Shown here piece after piece: positions 16,197 through 24,347 of a stretch of DNA of 27,712 nucleotides. This DNA is from Turicibacter sp. (GTDB taxonomy: Bacteria; Bacillota; Bacilli; MOL361; Turicibacteraceae). The stretch spans positions 1 through 27,712 of the forward strand of contig JAUMTV010000028.1 in the NCBI GenBank assembly GCA_030531025.1, read 5' to 3'. The notes under the pieces are model-generated. The model did no database searches. It saw only the letters and a program-made list of their open reading frames with translations, and was not told the origin of the DNA. Each line of letters opens with the position of its first letter. Within the stretch, counting starts at the first letter, position 1. Made by a program: the position numbers and the translations under genes.

Positions 16197-16922
16197 ATGA
16201 TTAATTTTGCTCATCGAGGAGCGAGTTCGGATTATCCTGAGAATACGTTACTTGCTTTTAAACAAGCGATCAAACAAGGGGCGACAGGTCTTGAATTAGA
16301 TGTTCATAAAACAAAAGATCATCAATTAGTGGTGATTCATGATGAAGATGTTGAACGAACATTTTTATCGAGTGGACTGATTAAAGATTTAAATTGGGAG
16401 GAGTTAAGAGATTTAAAATGTCGACGAGCCATGTTTACAGACTCGATAGAATGTCAGATGCCACGATTAGAGGAAGTATTAGAATTAGTAAAAGAGCATC
16501 AGATCAAGCTTAATATTGAGTTAAAAACTGATATTTTTTCATATCCAGGAATTGAGCAAGATGTCATTCAATTAATTCAGCAGTACAATTTAAAAAATCA
16601 GGTCATTATTTCAAGCTTTAATCCTGATTCGATTAAGTTATGTAAAGCAATTGATCCAACCATTAAAGTAGGATTTCTTTACTATGAACCTATCATTAAT
16701 GTGATAGAGTATGCCAAAGCATTAAATGCAGATGCTATTCATCCTCATTTGCGATTGGTATCAGAAGAGTTAGTTCAAAAAGCACATGAAAATCACTTAG
16801 CAGTTAATATTTATACGGTTAACTCACCGAGCTATATGAGAAAGTTAATTGATGCTCAAGTAGATGGAATATTTACAGATTATCCTGCATTGTTGAATGA
16901 AGTCATGAAAGAGTATAAATAG
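16197..16922 (+). CDS. ugpQ: Glycerophosphodiester phosphodiesterase (cytoplasmic, UgpQ type)
   Basis: Hydrolyses glycerophosphodiesters to glycerol-3-phosphate and an alcohol. The 241 residues form a single GDPD TIM barrel with the metal and catalytic residues in place: H6-R7 and E15-N16 in HRGASSDYPENT, E33 and D35 in ELDVH, and H48 in VIHDE. NIELKTD and the terminal GIFTDYP are also conserved. It has no signal peptide, so the substrate must be imported, which matches the adjacent Ugp transporter. GGAGG lies 7 nt upstream. Confidence 0.93.
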   Translation: MINFAHRGASSDYPENTLLAFKQAIKQGATGLELDVHKTKDHQLVVIHDEDVERTFLSSGLIKDLNWEELRDLKCRRAMFTDSIECQMPRLEEVLELVKEHQIKLNIELKTDIFSYPGIEQDVIQLIQQYNLKNQVIISSFNPDSIKLCKAIDPTIKVGFLYYEPIINVIEYAKALNADAIHPHLRLVSEELVQKAHENHLAVNIYTVNSPSYMRKLIDAQVDGIFTDYPALLNEVMKEYK

Positions 16923-16945
16923 AAGCACCTGAGGAGGATAATTAA

Positions 16946-18043
16946 ATGGCGAGTGTATCATTAAAAAATATTTATAAAGTTTATGATAATAATATGACAG
17001 CAGTGAATGATTTTAATTTAGAGATAGAAGATAAAGAGTTTATTATCTTTGTAGGACCATCGGGATGTGGAAAATCAACGACATTACGAATGATTGCCGG
17101 TCTTGAAGAAATTTCAACAGGTGAATTAGTAATTGGGGATAAAGTAGTAACCGATGTGGAGCCTAAAGACCGAGATATTGCTATGGTTTTTCAAAACTAT
17201 GCCCTTTATCCACATATGTCAGTTTATGATAATATGGCATTTGCCTTAAAATTAAAAAATGTTTCAAAAGAAGAAATTGATTTGAAAATTAAAGAGGCAG
17301 CAAAAATTTTAGATCTTGAACCATTTTTAAATCGTAAACCAAAAGCTTTATCTGGGGGGCAACGACAAAGGGTTGCCCTAGGAAGAGCCATCGTACGAAA
17401 ACCAAAAGTATTTTTAATGGATGAGCCATTATCTAATTTAGATGCCAAGCTTCGCGTTCAAATGAGAACAGAAATTACGAAGTTACATCAAACTCTAGGC
17501 ACAACTTTTATCTACGTGACCCATGATCAAACAGAAGCAATGACGATGGGGACTCGAATCGTTGTCATGAATAAAGGGGTTATTCAGCAAGTGGATACAC
17601 CACAAAACATTTATAATTATCCACAAAATAAATTTGTTGCTAGTTTTATTGGAAGTCCTCAGATGAATTTTATCGATGGAGAAGTCATAAAGGAAAGTCA
17701 TCAAATTTTTATTTTAGTAGCAAAAGACAAAATTTATATACCTGAAAAACTTGGACAGAAGTTATCAACATTAGGTTATGTCGGAAAAAAGATTACGTTA
17801 GGAATTCGACCAGAAGATATTAAAGAAACAGATAGTACGGTAATAGATTCTAAAATTGAAGGAATCATTGAGATGGTTGAATTAATGGGAGCGGAAAGCT
17901 ATATTCATGTGAAATATAAAGATCAAATCATCATTGTCCGAGTAAATGGAACAACTGAGAAGAAAATCGGGGATCAGATGACGGTGTATCTTAATACTGA
18001 ACGTGTACATCTTTTTGATATTGAAACAGAGATGCGTATTTAA
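16946..18043 (+). CDS. ugpC: ABC transporter ATP-binding protein UgpC/MsmX type
   Basis: Energises the UgpAE permease. 365 residues: Walker A GPSGCGKST (37-45), Q-loop VFQNYALYPH (81-90), signature LSGGQRQR (135-142), Walker B VFLMDEP (155-161), H-loop VTHDQ, then a C-terminal TOBE/regulatory domain (from about 235, with LGIRPEDI). Such ATPases can serve several sugar transporters, but being last in the operon ties it to Ugp. GAGGAGG precedes the start. The operon ends at the terminator at 18078. Confidence 0.92.
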   Translation: MASVSLKNIYKVYDNNMTAVNDFNLEIEDKEFIIFVGPSGCGKSTTLRMIAGLEEISTGELVIGDKVVTDVEPKDRDIAMVFQNYALYPHMSVYDNMAFALKLKNVSKEEIDLKIKEAAKILDLEPFLNRKPKALSGGQRQRVALGRAIVRKPKVFLMDEPLSNLDAKLRVQMRTEITKLHQTLGTTFIYVTHDQTEAMTMGTRIVVMNKGVIQQVDTPQNIYNYPQNKFVASFIGSPQMNFIDGEVIKESHQIFILVAKDKIYIPEKLGQKLSTLGYVGKKITLGIRPEDIKETDSTVIDSKIEGIIEMVELMGAESYIHVKYKDQIIIVRVNGTTEKKIGDQMTVYLNTERVHLFDIETEMRI

Positions 18044-18077
18044 AAGACATTACTGAGCGGGACACCATATAAAAAAG

Positions 18078-18103
18078 AGGACTTTATCAAAAGTCCTTTT
18101 TTA
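18078..18103 (+). terminator. Terminator of the ugp operon
   Basis: AGGACTTT (18078-18085) pairs with AAAGTCCT (18090-18097), loop ATCA, then a T-run. The A-run on the other side allows some function on the minus strand. Confidence 0.85.
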
Positions 18104-18131
18104 ATTTGAAATGTTTTTATGATAACTTTAG

Positions 18132-19273
18132 TCAGAAATCGAGTGTATTTGCTAAGAATAACGAGTTATCCACAAAACCAAAAAGTTCCATGTGGAACAT
18201 TTTTTTAAAATGTGGATAAGTTATGAATAAAAAAATGGATAATTGGGTAATGACTTCTGAGGTAAATGCAAGCAGTAATCCAAATAATAAAAAGCCTAGA
18301 GTGACCATTATATGACGCTTTTTATTCATGATTAATAGTGCCATGTATTCACGAATCATAGTATTAGGTAAAAAGTCGCCTGCTGTTTTTGAGCCAATTC
18401 CTTGTGCATTTAATCCCACTTGTTTGGTATATAAGCTCGCGCGAAATGTATGATAGTTATTTGTCGCAAAGATCACATGGTAACCATTAGGGCGCTGTTC
18501 ATCCATCAGATATTTTGAAAATTGCATGTTTTGATAGGTGTTTCGTGAATGAGTTTCAACGAGTGTATCTTCAATTGGAATTTCATGCTCGATGGCATAC
18601 TGGTGCATAGCGATTCCTTCTGGAATGTCTTCATTTGGTTCCTATCCTCCAAAAAAGAGTAAAATTGGGGGTTTTTGATGAGCTTTTTGTTGATGATAAA
18701 TTTCAATGGCTTTGTCAATTCGACTAGCAAGTAAAGGAGGGACTTTTTTTCCTATTATCCGCTCCCTAAAATAATTATAAAATCTTGATTAAGTTTCGGC
18801 TTTCTAAGCCAAAAAAGAAGAGAAATACTAATAAAGCTTAGAAGATTACAAAGATAATATAAAGCGACGAGACTAAATCCACTTAAAAAGAGATTAATAC
18901 TATTTGAGATCGGAAGATCGGGATGCATCCATCACCACATGAGGTGGATAATTAGACCAATAGCAACAAAGAATGTTAGTAAGTTAGCAGGTGTTTTACG
19001 CTCACGTTTCATCACAATACGGGCGTTAATTAATAAGGCAATAATTAAAATGTAGATGCCAGAAAAGAAAGCAAATAGTCCAAGAATCGAAATGAGAATA
19101 AGAATGAATAAAAGTAGAAAGCTATGACTTTTAAAATTGATATACGTGAAACAAAGGAAAGCATTTAATAAAAAAATATTAAATAAAAATCCGTTTAAGA
19201 GTCGTCGAGGTTCTTTTTTATAACAATAAAAGAACAATAAAAAAGTGAATAAAGTTAAATTCATAAAGATCAT
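18132..19273 (-). pseudogene. YdcF/DUF218-family membrane protein, disrupted
   Basis: Starts with ATG at 19273 after AAGGAGAG and has about five N-terminal membrane segments (for example FNIFLLNAFLCFTYINF). Three lesions interrupt it: a TGA after LIIHLMW (near 18930), a one-base deletion near 18770 at IILGSG (restoring one T gives GSGLIGKKVPPLLASRIDKAIEIY), and a TAG near 18642 after LLFFGG, where a Gln is usual. The downstream part holds DYAIE-like QYAIEHEIPIEDTLVE, SRNTYQNMQFSKYLM and FATNNYHTFRASLY, the conserved DUF218 core. Intact, it would be about 370 residues, like YdcF proteins thought to act in envelope processes. The last residues before 18132 run through the DnaA-box dyad and may not be original. 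Confidence 0.85.
18166..18219. other. Inverted DnaA boxes around a parS-like dyad
   Basis: A perfect DnaA box TTATCCACA (18166-18174) and its inverse TGTGGATAA (18211-18219) flank GTTCCA-TG-TGGAAC. Read on the minus strand the centre is TGTTCCACATGGAACT, close to the Bacillota parS consensus (TGTTNCACGTGAAACA) but with CACATG for CACGTG. The outer bases extend the symmetry (ATAAC...GTTAT). It could also be a degenerate terminator of the pseudogene. Confidence 0.4.
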
Positions 19274-19452
19274 AGGCTCTCTCCTTATTTAGATATCATA
19301 GTTATCAGTTTATGTTAGTAAATAGAAGAAATATTCAAAGAGTGTAGATAGATAAATTTTTTCATTGTTTAGTTAAAGTTTTATCGAGGTTTTGTTTAAA
19401 AAAGAAAGATATGTTGAAAGATGCATATACTTTAGAAGAAAGGAGTGTGTTT

Positions 19453-20187
19453 ATGATTAAGTTAGTTTTAATTCGCCATGGTGAAAGTGTATGGAACTTA
19501 GAAAACAAATTTACTGGCTGGACAGATGTAGAATTATCTGAAAATGGTTTGCGAGAAGCTCGAATGGCAGCAAAGGTTCTACGTGAAAATGGATTAGAAT
19601 TTGATGTAGCTTATACGTCACGTCTTAAACGTGCGATTCGTACATTGTGGATTATTCTTCATGAGATGGACTTAATGTGGATTCCAGTTTATAAGTCATG
19701 GAAGCTAAATGAGCGTCATTATGGGGCATTACAAGGATTAAATAAACAAAAAACAGCTGAAATTTATGGTGAGGAACAAGTCCATAAATGGCGTCGTTTT
19801 GTTGATGTGAGACCACCAGAATTAACTAAAGAAGATCCACGTTATCCCGGACATGAATTTAAGTATCATGATTTAAAAGAAGAAGAGTTACCATTAACTG
19901 AAAATTTAGCTGATACTGAAAAACGTGTCTTAGAGGATTGGAATGAACAGATTGTTCCAGATTTATTAGCAGGAAAACGAGTGATTATAGCAGCACATGG
20001 TAACACATTAAGAGCGTTAGTGAAGTATTTAGATAATATTTCTAGTGATGGGATTGCTGATTTAAATATTCCTACTGGAACACCTCTTGTGTATGAGTTA
20101 GATGATGAGCTAAAACCGATTCGCCATTATTATTTATCGTTAGATGGAACGATTCCTAAGGGAGATATTCCTGAACATGTCGTTTAA
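19453..20187 (+). CDS. gpmA: 2,3-bisphosphoglycerate-dependent phosphoglycerate mutase
   Basis: Interconverts 3- and 2-phosphoglycerate in glycolysis. 244 residues: RHGESVWN (8-15) with the phosphorylated His9, [32 protein letters not shown] (85-95) and [14 protein letters not shown] with the second catalytic His. Length fits the cofactor-dependent family. The frame is open from 19411, but the ATG at 19453 has GAAAGGAG 8 nt upstream and begins at the conserved IKLVLIRHG, so it is the start. It is transcribed alone. No clear promoter was assigned in 19274-19452. Confidence 0.95.
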   Translation: MIKLVLIRHGESVWNLENKFTGWTDVELSENGLREARMAAKVLRENGLEFDVAYTSRLKRAIRTLWIILHEMDLMWIPVYKSWKLNERHYGALQGLNKQKTAEIYGEEQVHKWRRFVDVRPPELTKEDPRYPGHEFKYHDLKEEELPLTENLADTEKRVLEDWNEQIVPDLLAGKRVIIAAHGNTLRALVKYLDNISSDGIADLNIPTGTPLVYELDDELKPIRHYYLSLDGTIPKGDIPEHVV

Positions 20188-20262
20188 AGAAAGTATCCAC
20201 AAGCTATCAAAATAAGAGGCTTTTACTAAAGTGATGAGATAAAAGATCCGAAGAGAGTTGAA

Positions 20263-20271
20263 TGTGGATAA
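20263..20271 (-). other. Consensus DnaA box
   Basis: TGTGGATAA, the exact reverse complement of TTATCCACA, between gpmA and its terminator. A one-mismatch site (GTATCCACA) lies 70 bp upstream at 20193-20201. Confidence 0.4.
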
Positions 20272-20322
20272 ATCAAATCTCAATAACATTGCGAAATTTG
20301 TAGAACAATATCGATTTATACA

Positions 20323-20349
20323 AAAAACACCTCAAAAAGAGGTGTTTTT
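20323..20349. terminator. Bidirectional terminator between gpmA and the small protein gene
   Basis: An 11-bp stem (AAAAACACCTC at 20323-20333 with GAGGTGTTTTT at 20339-20349), loop AAAAA. It lies 3 nt beyond the stop of the minus-strand small gene and 136 nt past gpmA. Confidence 0.88.
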
Positions 20350-20351
20350 AA

Positions 20352-20540
20352 TTATTCAAAGAAGTCTTCAAATTCTTCATCTTCAAGTTCATTTAGGCGT
20401 TTTATTTCGTCTGATTTAGCTTTTTGTTGAGCAACTTTTTTCATAATATGAGTTGCTCCCATCCCAATTCCAACAACTGTCCCAGTGATTAAAAGAGCAG
20501 CTAAACCACGCTTTTTAATTTTTTGATTTTTCATTTCCAT
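20352..20540 (-). CDS. Small single-pass membrane protein, unknown function
   Basis: 62 residues: a basic N-terminus (KNQKIKKRG), one membrane segment (GLAALLITGTVVGIGMGATHIM, about 12-33; listed here to define its limits), a basic juxtamembrane patch and a strongly acidic tail (ELEDEEFEDFFE). AGGAG lies 9 nt before the ATG, and a TATAAT lies upstream, so it is probably expressed. No family was recognised. The layout suggests an N-in, C-out or re-entrant small protein, but topology is uncertain. Confidence 0.7.
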   Translation of the reverse strand: MEMKNQKIKKRGLAALLITGTVVGIGMGATHIMKKVAQQKAKSDEIKRLNELEDEEFEDFFE

Positions 20541-20584
20541 TCTTCAGCACTCCTAATAATGAAATTTAGTAATACTATGTCTTC

Positions 20585-20590
20585 ATTATA
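20585..20590 (-). promoter_or_regulatory. Candidate -10 box for the small protein gene
   Basis: TATAAT on the minus strand, about 45 nt before the ATG. The -35 region is weak (TATCAA at 17-nt spacing). Confidence 0.4.
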
Positions 20591-20693
20591 ACCGATTTTG
20601 TTGAATATTGATATTATATAGCAAAATTTATTTTATTATTAAGATGATTTAATTCAATAGATAAAAGAGATGATGAGACAATATGAATAATAA

Positions 20694-20770
20694 TAGGAGG
20701 ATCTTACGAGGTTAAAAAACAATATAAATTTAAAAAATCAGCTTTCTTTAAAAGTTAGCTGATTTTTATT
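20694..20770 (+). terminator. Ribosome site without a start codon, running into a terminator
   Basis: AGGAGG at about 20696 is followed by TCTTACGAGGTT and then a frame reading KKQYKFKKSAFFKS and a stop. GTT stands where a GTG start would be expected, and the frame ends in the terminator (AAAAATCAGCT 20733-20743 with AGCTGATTTTT 20757-20767, T-run). It looks like the front end of a deleted gene, or a leader. The terminator is solid; the gene remnant is weak. Confidence 0.6.
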
Positions 20771-20852
20771 TTTCGTTTCTTCTCTTATTTCTTTCTTCCC
20801 CTTTTTATTAGCCCTCTTATTTTATCTCATTTTATACTATTTGAAATCTATC

Positions 20853-21062
20853 CTATGCTACTGGTAATCTTTCTGCTACTTCCTTCTCTTTTATATATTT
20901 CTGCTTCTTCTCTTTTTTCTTACTTTTTTCTGTTTTGGAATCAATTTTCGATCCTTTTCTTATAAATCCTTCATTTTTAACACTATTATAAAACATTAAA
21001 TTAAGTATTTTTAAACATTTTTCGCGTTCTTTTTCCAGTTCTTTTTCTCCACCTGCTTGACT
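20853..21062 (-). pseudogene. Fragment of a lysine/glutamate-rich protein
   Basis: An open frame of 69 codons with no start at its upstream end (a TAG lies just before it). It reads SQAGGEKELEKEREKC, then LKILNLMFYNSVKNEG, then a tract of Lys/Glu (KTEKSKKKEKKQKYIKEKE) and ends VAERLPVA. The first Met (20996) has no ribosome site. The minus strand is strikingly purine-rich from about 20770 to 21060, unlike the neighbours. It is probably the remains of a longer coding sequence of unknown family. Confidence 0.4.
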
Positions 21063-21299
21063 CTATAAAACAAAATTATAGATTAATTCTATATATTTAA
21101 AATAACATGTATTTAAATTGTTCTGTTGTTTTGGGAAATAATTTAGGTGTTTTTTTCTTTTATGATACCTAATGTGCGTTGAAAAAAATGTTAGATTATA
21201 AAAGAGAGATTCGACATCTTTAGAAGTTCATTTAGATTACATAAAGGAGTGGAATTTATTAAATAATAAGAGAGAAGGAATAAATAAGGCGGTGTAAAG
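21063..21299. other. AT-rich intergenic stretch before the secreted protein gene
   Basis: No gene seen. It should contain the promoter of the 21300 gene, but the candidate hexamers (TTGAAA, TATAAA near 21180-21200) are only 12 nt apart. Confidence 0.4.
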
Positions 21300-21950
21300 A
21301 TGAATATGATTAAGAAAATGTTGATTTTAGCGACATCGATCCTTTTATTGACTTACTCAGTTCAAGCAGCTGATGAACCGAATCTAAAAGAAATTGATTA
21401 TTTAAAAAAGATTGATTTAATCCATCTTGAATTGAAAGATTCATTGGTGATTACTGAAAAAACAGGAGATTTAAATATTGATTTTTTAAATCAAACGATT
21501 CACTATGAAAGGGCACTGATTGCATTAACTAAAAATGAGCTCCAATATGGTGAACGAAAAGAACTTAAAGAACCGATTAATGAACTAATCAATCACTTTA
21601 AGCTAAATTTAAAGAAGATTAGTAAAGTTCAAAAACAAATTAGTGAAAATCCTGTTTTTGATGAAGCTAAAGAAGCAAGTTACTTAGCTAGTTATGAGGA
21701 AATTCATCAACAGATTTTAAATGAATTAAAGAGTGAAGGTACGGATCCAACGGTGTTGATTGGGAATAGTATTGACAATGATTTTTTAAGTCGATTATTA
21801 AAGCAATGTGATGTTTTTATTGTTTTTGTAAACAATTTATTGTCACAAACGCAAAATGCTGAAGTTACTGAGTTAGCAAATGATTTAATTAAAAGTGCAG
21901 AGGAATTAAAAGCGACTACTTCAAAACTGATAGAAGAAATAAACCAATAG
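21300..21950 (+). CDS. Secreted helical protein, DUF305-like duplication
   Basis: 216 residues with a signal peptide (MNMIKKMLILATSILLLTYS, cleavage after VQA at about 23). The mature part is predicted all helical and seems to be an internal duplication about 100 residues apart: DFLNQTIHYERALIAL (61-76) with ELKEPINELINHF, and DFLSRLLKQCDVFIVF (161-176) with EVTELANDLIKSA. The spacing and wording recall DUF305/ferritin-like four-helix proteins (FID.MI.HH..AL.MA...ELK.LA..II), but the His pair is largely lost (only H68). This family link is inferred and weak. GGCGGTG precedes the ATG. It is monocistronic, with a terminator at 21954. Confidence 0.65.
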   Translation: MNMIKKMLILATSILLLTYSVQAADEPNLKEIDYLKKIDLIHLELKDSLVITEKTGDLNIDFLNQTIHYERALIALTKNELQYGERKELKEPINELINHFKLNLKKISKVQKQISENPVFDEAKEASYLASYEEIHQQILNELKSEGTDPTVLIGNSIDNDFLSRLLKQCDVFIVFVNNLLSQTQNAEVTELANDLIKSAEELKATTSKLIEEINQ

Positions 21951-21953
21951 AAA

Positions 21954-21982
21954 AGGAGACTAATCGTTTAGTCTCCTATTTT
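21954..21982. terminator. Bidirectional terminator
   Basis: AGGAGACTAA (21954-21963) pairs with TTAGTCTCCT (21968-21977), loop TCGT, followed by ATTTTTG. It serves the 21300 gene and overlaps the last codon of the convergent lipoprotein gene. Confidence 0.85.
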
Positions 21983-22875
21983 TGTTTGAATGAAATAATC
22001 GTGTTTAATTGTTGATTGACGCTAAGATTTGTTCCATCACTTCTTATAGTGACTTGACCATCACTCGTCATAAGGGTGTTAACTTGATTTTGAGCTAATA
22101 ATTCAAGTACTTGTATGTCTGGGTATTCTTCTTCTGAACAAGTAATCACTCCATAAGTAGGAGAAGTGGTTTTTAAAAGAGTATCAAGATAATCGCTATA
22201 TCTTCCGTGATGAGGAAGTTTTAGCAGTGTATAGTGCTGAGGGTGAGTGCTTAAAAATTCACTTAAACGAATGGCTTCAGCATCTCCTGTAAATAAGAAA
22301 CTATGATCGCCATATGAGACGGATGTAATAAGTGAATAGTTATTTGACTGTTCATATTCTTCTTGAAGTGGCGTGTGTATCGTAAAAGTTGCCTCATTAA
22401 GTTCGAACGTTAAGTCATTGGTCAGATAATGAGTGGTTAAATGATGGGTATCTAAAGCTTTTTTATATTCGTTGTATTGTTTTGTATCGCGCGTGTAATT
22501 TGGTTGAATGACTTCGTTAACTGTAATATGGTCCATAATTACGTCGCTACCACCAATATGGTCTTTATCTAAGTGAGAGATAATCAGGTAATCAATCACA
22601 TCAATATCTTCATTATTTAAAAAATCAATAATTTTTTGCCCATTTTCATCAAGTCCTGTATCAATCATGACCGTTTTATCCTTAATTTCAATAATAATAC
22701 AATCAGATTTCCCTGTTTCAAGGATCGTAATTTCTAGAGGTGCTTGGCTTAAATCAATCGTTTGAGGAAGGGGATTTTCTTTGTTAGACATGCCAGAGTG
22801 GCAGGCGGTTAAAAGTATTAAATTGAATAAAAGAAGGAATTTAAAATGTCGTTTTGGTGAAGATATTTTTTTCAT
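21976..22875 (-). CDS. Metallo-beta-lactamase-fold lipoprotein, ComEC C-terminal-like
   Basis: 299 residues. A lipoprotein signal with lipobox LTAC (Cys25) places the enzyme on the outer face of the membrane. The rest is an MBL-fold domain like the C-terminal domain of ComEC: IDTGLDENGQKIIDFL, then the metal site SHLDKDHIGG (100-109), LFTGDAE and LKLPHHGRYSD. It has no competence membrane domain, so it is a stand-alone hydrolase, perhaps acting on nucleic acid or phosphodiesters outside the cell; the substrate cannot be told. The ATG at 22875 has GGAG 7 nt upstream; the nine extra residues of the longer frame read through that ribosome site and are rejected. Confidence 0.85.
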   Translation of the reverse strand: MKKISSPKRHFKFLLLFNLILLTACHSGMSNKENPLPQTIDLSQAPLEITILETGKSDCIIIEIKDKTVMIDTGLDENGQKIIDFLNNEDIDVIDYLIISHLDKDHIGGSDVIMDHITVNEVIQPNYTRDTKQYNEYKKALDTHHLTTHYLTNDLTFELNEATFTIHTPLQEEYEQSNNYSLITSVSYGDHSFLFTGDAEAIRLSEFLSTHPQHYTLLKLPHHGRYSDYLDTLLKTTSPTYGVITCSEEEYPDIQVLELLAQNQVNTLMTSDGQVTIRSDGTNLSVNQQLNTIISFKQK

Positions 22876-23489
22876 AAACAAACTCCATTCTATTAGCAAC
22901 ATTGAAATCGATAGCGTTTAAATTTAGCATAGCATAAAGTAATTAAAATCTCGGTAGTATTCGTATATAAAAAAAGTAGAAATTCATTGAAAACTACTGA
23001 ATCTCTCTTAGTTTTTCATAAATTTTTGAAAAATATAGATGATTACAAAAAATATAGAGAAAAAATTAAAAAAACGCACCCACTTTTCTTAGGATACTAG
23101 TAGTTTGATGATGTGATTAGAGTTTTTAAAAAGAGATTAGAAATAAATGGGGTGATTGAAATAATTTACGATACAGGGAGGGGATTAATTTGATTAATGA
23201 GGTTAATTAAGAAATGTATATTGCAACTTACGATGGTTTTTCTTTGTTAGATTGCTATAAATTTAATCAAGTTAGGCTCCCTAATATATAGATTTTTCAA
23301 ATAAGATTTGAAGTGATTTTTTGTTTATTAATTTAAAACTATTTACTTACTAGTATTAAACTTAAAAATTAAGGTATTTAATTAGATAAAAACAGGTAAA
23401 AATGTATATTGACGACTAGAGGATGAAAAATAATAGAGTGTGATAAGCAATGAAGAGATAAGTGTAATTTTATAAAAAAGGTTTATGGT
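22876..23489. other. Long AT-rich intergenic stretch before the siderophore operon
   Basis: No convincing gene. A 25-codon frame (23216-23293, MYIATYDGFSLLDCYKF start) follows a short frame with AGGGAGGGG about 35 nt before it, and may be a remnant. Promoters and the Fur box of the following operon lie at the right end. Confidence 0.4.
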
Positions 23490-23504
23490 TGATAATCATT
23501 CTCA
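23490..23504 (+). promoter_or_regulatory. Fur box
   Basis: TGATAATCATTCTCA matches the 7-1-7 Fur consensus TGATAATNATTATCA at all but one position. It lies 25 nt before the first gene of a siderophore uptake operon, so iron repression by Fur is very likely. Confidence 0.8.
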
Positions 23505-23528
23505 TGAATTATTTGAGGGTAGTAGGAT

Positions 23529-24347
23529 GTGATTCGTATAGAAACATTAAAAGTGAATGATTTAATAGTTGGTTATGATAAAAAAATTATTTTGAATCAG
23601 ATTAATGTCTCCATTCCAAAAGGAAAGATTACTGTCTTGATAGGAAGTAATGGTTGTGGAAAGTCAACCCTTCTTAAAACAATGGCTCGTTTACTAAAGC
23701 CTATTCAAGGCGATACTTATTTGAATGATCAATTAATGAGAGAAATGGATTCAAAAAAAATTGCTCGGACGCTTTCTGTTTTACCTCAAACTCCAGTCGC
23801 TCCTGAGGCAATGACTGTGCTTGAACTCGTCCGCCAAGGACGTTACCCGTATAAGAAAATGTTTAAATCATACGATCAAGAAGATGAACAAGCGGTCTTA
23901 AATGCATTAAAAGCAACGAATACCTATGAGTTGCGTGATCGTGAAGTACAAGATTTATCGGGTGGTCAACGCCAACGCGTTTGGATTGCAATGGTATTAG
24001 CACAAGATACAGAAGTTATTTTTTTAGACGAACCTACTACGTATTTAGATTTAGCTCATCAAATTGATATTCTAGATTTATTACAAATATTAAATGAAGA
24101 TCAAGGAAAGACAATCGTAATGGTGTTACATGATTTAAATTTAGCAGCACGATATGCAGACTATTTCGTCGTTGTAGCTAATCAAAAAATTTATTCATCT
24201 GGAGCTCCTGAGGAAGTCATGACGAAGCAGATGCTTGAGGACGTCTTTAGTTTAAAAGCAGAAATTGAAAGAGATCACTTAACAGGTACTCCTATTTGTG
24301 TGCCTTATTCAAGAAGAAAAAAGAAAACTAAAGGAGATTTATTATGA
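23529..24347 (+). CDS. fhuC: Ferric siderophore ABC transporter ATP-binding protein
   Basis: ATPase of an iron-siderophore importer, 272 residues. Walker A GSNGCGKST (39-47), LPQTPVAPEAMTVLELVRQGRYPY (Q-loop and the RxGRYP element typical of FecE/FhuC), signature LSGGQRQR (143-150), Walker B FLDEPTTYLDLAHQ (165 on) and the H-loop VLHDLNLA. The GTG start has GAGGG about 9 nt upstream. Its stop overlaps the next start (ATGA). Names in this family follow FhuC; the ligand may be another siderophore. Confidence 0.9.
   Translation: MIRIETLKVNDLIVGYDKKIILNQINVSIPKGKITVLIGSNGCGKSTLLKTMARLLKPIQGDTYLNDQLMREMDSKKIARTLSVLPQTPVAPEAMTVLELVRQGRYPYKKMFKSYDQEDEQAVLNALKATNTYELRDREVQDLSGGQRQRVWIAMVLAQDTEVIFLDEPTTYLDLAHQIDILDLLQILNEDQGKTIVMVLHDLNLAARYADYFVVVANQKIYSSGAPEEVMTKQMLEDVFSLKAEIERDHLTGTPICVPYSRRKKKTKGDLL

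Noticed and set aside
6280..19273. TGA read as tryptophan (alternative code) because both pseudogenes carry TGA at possible Trp sites
   Set aside because: Intact genes use TGG for Trp, and fhuC and fhuB end in TGA within ATGA overlaps. TGG-to-TGA mutation in dead genes explains it.
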